Source of the DNA: Pseudoselenomonas ruminantium
GTDB taxonomy: Bacteria; Bacillota; Negativicutes; Selenomonadales; Selenomonadaceae
Length of the DNA stretch: 15,238 nt
NCBI GenBank assembly: GCA_002448495.1
Contig: DJYL01000033.1
Coordinates: 1 to 15,238 of the forward strand
Direction of reading: 5' to 3'
Shown: positions 1-5,515 of the stretch, one piece after another
Position numbering within the stretch: position 1 is the stretch's first letter
Layout of the letters: every line of letters starts with the position of its first letter
Made by a program: the position numbers and the translations under genes
Notes under the pieces: generated by a model
The model's input: only the letters and a program-made list of their open reading frames with translations
Databases searched by the model: none
What the model was told of the DNA's origin: nothing

Positions 1-1688
1 CCGCTCATCATCAGCAGCACCGGCGACATCACGAAGATATAGGGAATGATAAAGGCGGCAATTGCCAGCTTCGAAGCATTCACACCGGTCTTCAGCGCGT
101 TGCCGCCGCTGATGCCTGCCCCGGCATAAGCCGCGAGGGCCACCGGCGGGGTAACGTCGGCGATAATGCCGAAGTAGAAGACGAACATATGCGCCGCCAG
201 CACCGGCACGCCCATCTGCACCAAAGCAGGTGCCGCAATAGTAGAGGTGATGACGTAGTTCGCCGTGGTCGGCACGCCCATGCCCAGGATAATCGCCGTA
301 ATCATCGTGAAGAACATGGTCGGCAGGAGCAGACCGCCCGAAAGCGTCAACAACCCCGAAGCCAGTTTCAGCCCCACACCGGTTTTCGTCACCACGCCGA
401 TGATGATACCGGCCGCCGCGCAGGCCACCAATACGCCCAGTACATTGCGTGCACCTTTTTCCAGCCCGTTAATGATTTCGATGGGCCGCATACGGGTGGA
501 TTTCCGAAGTGCCGAGCAGAGAATGGCCAGCACAATCGCCACCAAAGCCGCCCGCATGGGGGTATAGCCCGATACCAACAAATAGACAATAATGATCAGC
601 GGCAAAGCCAGATGACCGCGCTCCTTTAAGAGCGTAAAGAAATGCGGCAGCTGCTCACGGGGAATACCTTTGAGCTTGCCCCGCTTGGCCTCAAAATGCA
701 CACCGAGCCAAACACCGGCAAAGTACAAGAGTGCCGGGATCACCGCCGCCTTGACGATATCAATATAGGGAACCCCCACAAACTCCGCCATCAGGAAAGC
801 GGCTGCCCCCATGACCGGCGGCATGAGCTGCCCGCCGGTGGATGCTGCTGCCTCTACCGCACCGGCAAAGTTCTTGTGGTAGCCGAGCTTTTTCATCATG
901 GGAATGGTCAGCGACCCTGTCCCGACCACATTGGCCACGGAACTGCCGGACACCGTGCCCATAAGACCCGAGGACAGCACCGCAACCTTGGCCGGGCCGC
1001 CGCTGGCCCAACCGGCAATGGAATTGGCGAGGTCAATAAAGAATTTGCCCAGCCCCGTGGACTCTAAGTATGCACCAAAGAGAATAAACAGGAAGATAAA
1101 GGTCGAAGACACGCCCAAAGGGATACCGAAAATACCTTCGGTCGTGTAATAAATATGACCGACCAGCTGGCCGACCGTCAGCCCGCGATGCGCAAGCACA
1201 CCGGGCATATAGGGGCCGGCAAAGGCATAAGCCAGAAAGGCCAGTACCACACAGACCATCGGCAGCCCCACCACACGGCGGGCGGCTTCAATCACGAGCA
1301 GAATGCCGATAACACCAACGACTAAATCCATATCGGATACCAGCCCTGCCCGCAGCACCAAATGCTGATACTCATAGATGATGTAGGCAGGTGCCGCCGC
1401 ACCTAAGATGGCCAGCAACAAATCCAATGGATGAAGCTTGTGCCGCGACCAGCTTTTCCGCGTGGGATAAAGCAAAAACACCAAAGCCAGACCAAAGCCC
1501 AGATGCACGCCGCGCTGCAGCTGGGCATCCAGCACGCCAAAGGTTGCCGTATAGAGCTGAAATACGGAAAAGCAGATGGCAATAAAAGCCACGATTTTCT
1601 TCATCAGCCCCGTATATTCCATCGTGTCCGACTCTTTATCGAACTCCTTCAGAACCGCACTTGCGGTTTTCGCATCATGTTCATTCAT
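1..1688 (-). CDS. TRAP transporter fused permease (TAXI type), C-terminus cut off by window edge
   Basis: This is the membrane permease of a tripartite ATP-independent periplasmic transporter, with the small (DctQ-like) and large (DctM-like) subunits fused. It would take the solute from the TAXI lipoprotein encoded upstream and import it using an ion gradient. 562 codons are visible with no stop. The first ~170 residues form several hydrophobic segments (about 31-52, 61-75, 88-105, 119-135, 144-160), followed by a DctM-like part. Family-like motifs are GTVSGSSVANVVGTG (244-258), GGQLMPPVMGAAAF (285-298), GMGVPTTANYVITS (469-482) and DVTPPVALAAYAGAG (511-525). The ATG at 1688 overlaps the end of the DUF1850 gene by 8 nt, which suggests translational coupling. 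Fused TRAP permeases are usually somewhat over 600 residues, so probably 60-120 residues are missing. The substrate cannot be read from the sequence. Confidence 0.93.
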   Translation of the reverse strand, partial: MNEHDAKTASAVLKEFDKESDTMEYTGLMKKIVAFIAICFSVFQLYTATFGVLDAQLQRGVHLGFGLALVFLLYPTRKSWSRHKLHPLDLLLAILGAAAPAYIIYEYQHLVLRAGLVSDMDLVVGVIGILLVIEAARRVVGLPMVCVVLAFLAYAFAGPYMPGVLAHRGLTVGQLVGHIYYTTEGIFGIPLGVSSTFIFLFILFGAYLESTGLGKFFIDLANSIAGWASGGPAKVAVLSSGLMGTVSGSSVANVVGTGSLTIPMMKKLGYHKNFAGAVEAAASTGGQLMPPVMGAAAFLMAEFVGVPYIDIVKAAVIPALLYFAGVWLGVHFEAKRGKLKGIPREQLPHFFTLLKERGHLALPLIIIVYLLVSGYTPMRAALVAIVLAILCSALRKSTRMRPIEIINGLEKGARNVLGVLVACAAAGIIIGVVTKTGVGLKLASGLLTLSGGLLLPTMFFTMITAIILGMGVPTTANYVITSTIAAPALVQMGVPVLAAHMFVFYFGIIADVTPPVALAAYAGAGISGGNALKTGVNASKLAIAAFIIPYIFVMSPVLLMMS

Positions 1689-2193
1689 ACATAACCAATC
1701 CCTTCCATAAAGGCATTAACTCCACTGTGACCAAAGTTCCCGGCGCATACTGCTCATAAAGCGGAAAGCTGCGCCCACCAACATTTAAGGTAAGCTCCGT
1801 TCCCACACCGGTGCGTAAATCCAGCCGGTCATATGCCCGCTTCTGCCCCCGCAGCCAAAAAAAGTCGCCTTCCTGCTGGAAATCCCCCTCCTTTTCATCA
1901 AAGGGAAGCCCCACACCAAAGGACTGATATTTTGTCGCATTCAGAACAAAGCCATGACAGCCTTCCTCAACCGCCAAAAACTCCTCTACCGGCGTCTTTT
2001 GAACAGAATGGATAAAGCGCAGGGACAGCGGAAACCCTGCGGCGACCTCACCGAGATAAAGCCGTTCTCCGCCCGCCCTTAGCACCAGACAGGGCAGCGT
2101 GAGCACCTGCCACAGGGCAAAAAATACCCCTATACCACAAAGCAAAAACTCTTTCTGCAAAACACTCACCTTACCAAAAGAGCTGTCACACAT
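1681..2193 (-). CDS. DUF1850 domain protein of TAXI-TRAP operon
   Basis: A 170-residue protein lying between the TAXI solute-binding gene and the fused TRAP permease, the usual place for DUF1850 proteins. A hydrophobic segment near residues 13-35 could be a signal anchor, so the rest probably sits outside the membrane. The family-like motif FIHSVQKTPVEEF lies at about 60-72, and the C-terminus is YEQYAPGTLVTVELMP followed by a short tail. Its role is unknown; presence in the operon suggests an accessory part of the transporter. The start is uncertain. The ATG at 2193 has only a poor GGCAGGG upstream, while an in-frame TTG at 2160 (residue 12) is preceded by AAGGTGAG at a good distance and puts the hydrophobic segment at the very N-terminus. 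The gap to the TAXI stop codon is 27 nt, in the same reading frame. Confidence 0.82.
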   Translation of the reverse strand: MCDSSFGKVSVLQKEFLLCGIGVFFALWQVLTLPCLVLRAGGERLYLGEVAAGFPLSLRFIHSVQKTPVEEFLAVEEGCHGFVLNATKYQSFGVGLPFDEKEGDFQQEGDFFWLRGQKRAYDRLDLRTGVGTELTLNVGGRSFPLYEQYAPGTLVTVELMPLWKGLVMYE

Positions 2194-2220
2194 TGTGCAA
2201 CAGCCCTGCCGAACATCATC

Positions 2221-3186
2221 TTATTCCTTAAAGAACTTCTCTGCACCTGCATTGACGGGCAGCGGCATACCTTCCAGAGCCTTTTCCTTCAGGATGGCCT
2301 TTGCTGCGGAATGTGCAGCATGAATGCGGTCAAGATTACCGAAGAGAGCCTTGGCAATCGCATAACCCAGGCTGTCATCTACCTTTTCATTCGCCACCAG
2401 CATAGCCATAACCGATACCGCCGGAACCTCCTCATCAAAACCTGCATAAGCACCGGCCGGAATCACCGTCTTGGTGTAGAACGGATACTTGGCAATCAGG
2501 GCATCGGCCTTGTCTGCATCTACGGGAAGCAGACGTACTTTATGCTGGGAAGCGATATCCTGTACGGCAGAGGTCGGATAACCAGCCGTGAGGAACGCGG
2601 CATCAATATTGCCATCTTTCAAAGCACTGGCTGCTTCGGCAAAGGAAAGATACTGCGGCTGAATATCGTTATAGGTCACGCCATATGCTTCCATAATCTG
2701 GCGGGCATTTGCCTCTACACCGGAGCCGGCGGCACCTACAGCCACCTTCTTGCCCTTCAAATCCGCAATCGTCTTGATGCCGGAACTGTCGAGGGTCACG
2801 GCCTGACAGGTTTCGGGATAAAGCGTAGCTATGCCCTTGAGGCCGTCCACTTTCTTATCCTTGAACATTTCCGTGCCATTCACTGCATAATAGGTAATAT
2901 CATTCTGAACAATGGCCAAGTCCACAGAACCATCCTTCAGCATATTGATATTGGCCACACTTGCCCCCGTGCTCTGCGCACTGGCGTTCATGCCGGGAAT
3001 ATCTTTATTCAGCACCTCAGCCATGGCACCACCGATGGGGTAATAAGTACCTGCTGTACCACCCGTACCGATATTTAAGAACTTCTTTTCCGCGGTATTG
3101 TCACCGCCACAGCCAGTAAGCACCACCGCCATGGCCACAGCAGCCAGCCCTGCCAACAGGGCTTTTTTCCACTTTGCAAACTTCAT
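2221..3186 (-). CDS. TAXI family TRAP transporter solute-binding lipoprotein
   Basis: A 321-residue extracytoplasmic solute receptor that captures the substrate and delivers it to the TRAP permease encoded downstream. The N-terminus is a lipoprotein signal: lysines at 2-8, a hydrophobic core, then the lipobox LTGC with C26 as the expected lipidated residue. The mature part begins with FLNIGTGGTAGTYYPIGGA (36-54), typical of the TAXI (TRAP-associated extracytoplasmic immunogenic) family. QSTGASVANINML and LAIVQNDITYYA fit the ligand-binding fold. TAXI proteins have been linked to glutamate, 2-oxoglutarate and other small organic acids, but the ligand here cannot be told from sequence. The ATG has a strong TAGGAGGGG binding site 5 nt upstream. 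It is the first gene of a three-gene operon followed by DUF1850 and permease. Confidence 0.93.
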   Translation of the reverse strand: MKFAKWKKALLAGLAAVAMAVVLTGCGGDNTAEKKFLNIGTGGTAGTYYPIGGAMAEVLNKDIPGMNASAQSTGASVANINMLKDGSVDLAIVQNDITYYAVNGTEMFKDKKVDGLKGIATLYPETCQAVTLDSSGIKTIADLKGKKVAVGAAGSGVEANARQIMEAYGVTYNDIQPQYLSFAEAASALKDGNIDAAFLTAGYPTSAVQDIASQHKVRLLPVDADKADALIAKYPFYTKTVIPAGAYAGFDEEVPAVSVMAMLVANEKVDDSLGYAIAKALFGNLDRIHAAHSAAKAILKEKALEGMPLPVNAGAEKFFKE

Positions 3187-3251
3187 ACTTACCCCTCCTA
3201 TTGTGTCATTTGACTATATAATTAAAACAATACTTGCATATCTCATATATC

Positions 3252-3280
3252 ATTATAGCATAGAGAGTATACACTGACAA
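3252..3280 (-). promoter_or_regulatory. Sigma-A promoter of the TAXI-TRAP operon
   Basis: On the minus strand a -35 TTGTCA (3275-3280) is followed by a 17-bp spacer and a perfect -10 TATAAT (3252-3257). Transcription would start near 3245, giving a leader of about 58 nt before the TAXI start codon. Two copies of TTACAGAAT, 18 bp apart (3304-3312 and 3286-3294), lie just upstream, the nearer one ending 5 bp from the -35. That is a typical place for an activator. A GTATAC palindrome lies in the spacer (3267-3272), and a longer ATGTATACAT is at 3320-3329. Confidence 0.75.
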
Positions 3281-3285
3281 GTATT

Positions 3286-3329
3286 ATTCTGTAAAAAGCA
3301 GACATTCTGTAATGTATGTATGTATACAT
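3286..3329 (-). promoter_or_regulatory. Candidate regulator sites upstream of TAXI promoter
   Basis: The 9-nt direct repeat TTACAGAAT occurs at 3304-3312 and again at 3286-3294 on the minus strand, followed by the palindrome ATGTATACAT at 3320-3329 farther upstream. Perfect repeats next to a -35 box suggest a binding site for an activator such as a response regulator. No regulator gene is adjacent in this window, so the partner is unknown. Confidence 0.35.
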
Positions 3330-3339
3330 TGCACACTTT

Positions 3340-3382
3340 AACAACAAAAGGCATCATTTCCGATTGGGAAATAATGCCTTTT
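3340..3382 (-). terminator. Intrinsic terminator downstream of brnQ
   Basis: A long hairpin follows the brnQ stop codon by about 30 nt. AAAAGGCAT (3346-3354) pairs with ATGCCTTTT (3374-3382), then after one mismatch ATTTC (3356-3360) pairs with GAAAT (3368-3372), leaving a 7-nt loop. On the minus strand the stem ends in CCTTTTGTTGTT, a usable U-rich tail. It separates brnQ from the TAXI promoter. Because the stem ends in A and T runs, it could also stop plus-strand transcription. Confidence 0.75.
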
Positions 3383-3411
3383 ACTAATACACAGCTTAAT
3401 TGTATATAATT

Positions 3412-4758
3412 TTACTGTTCCGTAGTCAATACTTCATTATCGCGCGCATCGCGGAAGGAGGACACACCCCAGCCCAAAACAGCAGCAGCAACAGCCGGGA
3501 CGAACCAGCCCATGCCGATATCATAGAACGGAACATACGACGTCAGCACTTCTGTCAAAGCTGGGAACTTGATGCCGGCCGCAGCCAGACCATCCAGCAC
3601 GGCAAAGAACAGGGTCACATTGACGGCCAAACGATAAATGCTGTAACGCCAGCCGATAAAACCATCAAAGAGGGACAGTACCACGAACACGATAACCAGC
3701 GGATAAATCGCTACGAGGAACGGCACCGACAGCGCGATAATCTGCGTCAGCCCCACATTGGACACCACGAAGCTGAACGCCGTGGACACCTGCACCAGAC
3801 GGGCATAGGAAATGCGATTGTTCGACAGCTTGTTAAAATACCATGCCGTACCGGAAATCATCCCGCAGGAGGTCGTCAGGCAGGCCAGAGCGATGATGAA
3901 TGCCACCAGCAGATTGCCCGCGGGGCCAAAGAAGATACCCACAGCCCCGGCCAAAAGCTGACCGCCGTTTTCTACGCCGCCCAGCACCCCGGCACTCGTT
4001 GCACCGATATAAGCCAGCGAGCCATAAACCATGGTCATAAGCGCCACCGTGATAAAGCCGGAAATGATGCAGATTTTGCTGACGGATTTGTTATCCGTCG
4101 TGCCCCGCATACGAATGGCATTAACGACAATCGTACCGATGGACAGAGATGCCAGAAGATCCATGGTCTGATAGCCGTCCTGGAACCCCTGCGAGAACGG
4201 TGCCGTGATATACGCCCCCGTAGCATCGAGCACTTCGCCCAGCGGCGTCACAAAGGATTTCACGAACAGAATAACCAAAAATGCCAGTAAGGCCGGTGTC
4301 AGCATCTTGCCGACACGGTCAATGAGCTTGTTCGGCGTCATCGCCAGATAGTACGTTGCCCCAAAGAAGAACAGCGTATAAATGAACTGACCCAAAGTCA
4401 AATCCTCAGCCGCCAGAAAGGGACGAATACCGATTTCAAAGGATACTGCACCGGTACGCGGTACGGCGAACACTGGGCCAATGGTCAGATACAGAATAAC
4501 CAATAATGCCGTTGCCAGCCACGGATAGGTCTTGCGGTTCATAAACTCCACATACTTGCCGCCCTGCATGGCAATGGCGGTAATACCCAAAAGCGGCAGT
4601 CCTACGCCCGTTACCAGAAAGCCCAGCATGGCTATAATGCTGTTTGAGCCGGCAGCCTGCCCCAAGGCAGGCGGAAAAATCAGATTGCCCGCCCCAAAAA
4701 AGATAGAAAACATCATCAGGCCGACGGTCAGGATTTCGCCTTTGCTCATTCGCTTCAT
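3412..4758 (-). CDS. brnQ: Branched-chain amino acid carrier BrnQ (LIV-II)
   Basis: A 448-residue inner-membrane carrier of the LIVCS family, which imports leucine, isoleucine and valine by cation symport. Family motifs are FFGAGNLIFPPALGQ (20-34) and IGPVFAVPRTGAVSFE (93-108). The rest is almost wholly hydrophobic, consistent with about 12 membrane segments, and the length is usual for the family. The start is the ATG at 4758; the ATG three codons later (MSKGE) is an alternative. Both have only weak GAG-type binding sites. The gene has its own promoter at 4893-4922, a leader of about 128 nt with an intrinsic terminator, and a terminator after the stop, so it is probably monocistronic. Its function matches the ilvBN operon elsewhere in the window. 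Regulation through the leader is likely but the signal is unknown. Confidence 0.95.
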   Translation of the reverse strand: MKRMSKGEILTVGLMMFSIFFGAGNLIFPPALGQAAGSNSIIAMLGFLVTGVGLPLLGITAIAMQGGKYVEFMNRKTYPWLATALLVILYLTIGPVFAVPRTGAVSFEIGIRPFLAAEDLTLGQFIYTLFFFGATYYLAMTPNKLIDRVGKMLTPALLAFLVILFVKSFVTPLGEVLDATGAYITAPFSQGFQDGYQTMDLLASLSIGTIVVNAIRMRGTTDNKSVSKICIISGFITVALMTMVYGSLAYIGATSAGVLGGVENGGQLLAGAVGIFFGPAGNLLVAFIIALACLTTSCGMISGTAWYFNKLSNNRISYARLVQVSTAFSFVVSNVGLTQIIALSVPFLVAIYPLVIVFVVLSLFDGFIGWRYSIYRLAVNVTLFFAVLDGLAAAGIKFPALTEVLTSYVPFYDIGMGWFVPAVAAAVLGWGVSSFRDARDNEVLTTEQ

Positions 4759-4825
4759 TCTTACTCACACTCTTTTCTTACATAATACACCTTTTGTCCA
4801 CTCACACTGTACGCAAGCAAACATA

Positions 4826-4857
4826 TAAAAAGCCCATGTCCCACTTTCCCGGACATG
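4826..4857 (-). terminator. Leader terminator (candidate attenuator) upstream of brnQ
   Basis: In the brnQ leader, CATGTCC (4851-4857) pairs with GGACATG (4835-4841) over a 9-nt loop, and the stem is followed by GGGCTTTTTAT. This has the form of an intrinsic terminator placed about 70 nt before the brnQ start and 30 nt after the presumed transcription start. Its 5' arm overlaps a second small hairpin, TGAAC (4867-4871) with GTTCA (4856-4860), which could compete. This suggests premature termination control. I cannot match it to a known riboswitch or T-box. Confidence 0.6.
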
Positions 4858-4892
4858 AACTCCAAGGTTCACCTTCGTTTTAGGATAGGTGT

Positions 4893-4922
4893 ATTATAGC
4901 ACAAAGACAAAAGACATTGCAA
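4893..4922 (-). promoter_or_regulatory. Sigma-A promoter of brnQ
   Basis: On the minus strand TTGCAA (-35, 4917-4922) is followed by an 18-bp spacer and a perfect TATAAT (4893-4898). Transcription would start near 4886. It lies back to back with the promoter of the plus-strand gene, the two -10 boxes being about 80 bp apart. Confidence 0.7.
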
Positions 4923-4977
4923 GAGGCTTTTTGTTTTTTCTGTGTAAACTCGTAAACTTTTATTTATTAGATATTTC

Positions 4978-4986
4978 TGTTATACT
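4978..4986 (+). promoter_or_regulatory. Extended -10 promoter of the plus-strand gene
   Basis: TGT (4978-4980) directly followed by TATACT (4981-4986) makes an extended -10 element. No good -35 is visible 17 bp upstream. Transcription would start near 4993, about 45 nt before the ATG. The sequence GTAAACT is repeated just upstream (within 4943-4958), and GTAAAC occurs again at 4987. Confidence 0.5.
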
Positions 4987-5037
4987 GTAAACAAAATTGT
5001 CTACGAAAATACATAATTCTAAGGAGGAAACGCAAAA

Positions 5038-5475
5038 ATGGCCGAAGATAATGCAGAAAAAAAAGAACTTGACCCGCTGATTACCCAGCCACACGGCGTG
5101 GAACAGCAGGCCAAGATGGAAATTGTCCATATGATTCACAGCGGGGAATCCCCCTTTGACATCATCTACCATATCGCCAAGCGGTTGGAAAAATCCTCCG
5201 GCGAACCGGGATATGCCCAGTATGTGGAAGACCAGATACGCGCCGTCTACGGCTTCGCTTTAGAGCATGTAAAACCCATGCAGGACGAACTGCGCGATGT
5301 CGAGGAGCGCTTGGAGCGCATCAAAAAATCCTACGAAAATCCGGAATTTACCGAAGAAGAACACATCCGCATCGGCTTTGCCATCGAACGCCATAAGAAA
5401 AACATCGAACGGCTGAAAATCATGATTCAAAGAGCTGAAGCTGACCACGCCGACATGACCATTGTCAAAAACTAG
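5038..5475 (+). CDS. Hypothetical charged helical protein
   Basis: A 145-residue protein that I do not recognise. It has no signal peptide or membrane segment and is probably cytoplasmic. It is rich in Glu, Lys, Arg and His. Residues 22-52 look helical (KMEIVHMIHSG, FDIIYHIAKRLEK). Two later helices, about 77-101 and 106-135, have a heptad-like pattern and are linked by NPEFTEEEH, so an antiparallel coiled coil is plausible. It is surely a real gene: there is an excellent AAGGAGG ribosome binding site ahead of the ATG, an extended -10 promoter, and a strong terminator 7 nt after the stop. It is the only plus-strand gene in the window. It is divergent from brnQ and convergent with the c-di-GMP gene, so context does not reveal a function. 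Confidence 0.88.
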   Translation: MAEDNAEKKELDPLITQPHGVEQQAKMEIVHMIHSGESPFDIIYHIAKRLEKSSGEPGYAQYVEDQIRAVYGFALEHVKPMQDELRDVEERLERIKKSYENPEFTEEEHIRIGFAIERHKKNIERLKIMIQRAEADHADMTIVKN

Positions 5476-5481
5476 CCAAAA

Positions 5482-5515
5482 CCGCTGCTCACCAAAGAGC
5501 AGCGGCTTCTTCTTT
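5482..5515. terminator. Bidirectional terminator shared by convergent genes
   Basis: CCGCTGCTC (5482-5490) pairs with GAGCAGCGG (5497-5505), a perfect 9-bp GC-rich stem with a 6-nt loop. On the plus strand it is followed by CTTCTTCTTT. On the minus strand it is followed by TTTTGGCTAGTTTTT. It therefore serves the plus-strand gene (stop at 5475) and the minus-strand c-di-GMP gene. For the latter, one arm of the stem lies within its final codons and the stop codon (5489-5491) falls at the loop edge. Confidence 0.85.

Noticed and set aside
189..1149. Several plus-strand frames in the first kilobase
   Set aside because: They are shadows of the TRAP permease, which is open across the whole region on the minus strand and has clear family motifs.
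2311..3078. Plus-strand open frame of 255 codons
   Set aside because: Antisense to the TAXI lipoprotein gene; no promoter or binding site, and no family resemblance.
3400..4290. Long plus-strand open frame of 296 codons
   Set aside because: It lies antisense to brnQ, is very rich in His, Gln and Arg, has no ribosome binding site, and brnQ is unmistakable.
4764..4874. GTG-started leader peptide upstream of brnQ
   Set aside because: The frame is open for about 36 codons but has only a few Leu/Val codons in no cluster, and no separate binding site.
4835..4886. T-box or mini-ykkC (guanidine-II) riboswitch in the brnQ leader
   Set aside because: The leader is too short for a T-box and has no T-box sequence; the single ACGA is not in a proper paired hairpin and there is no second one.
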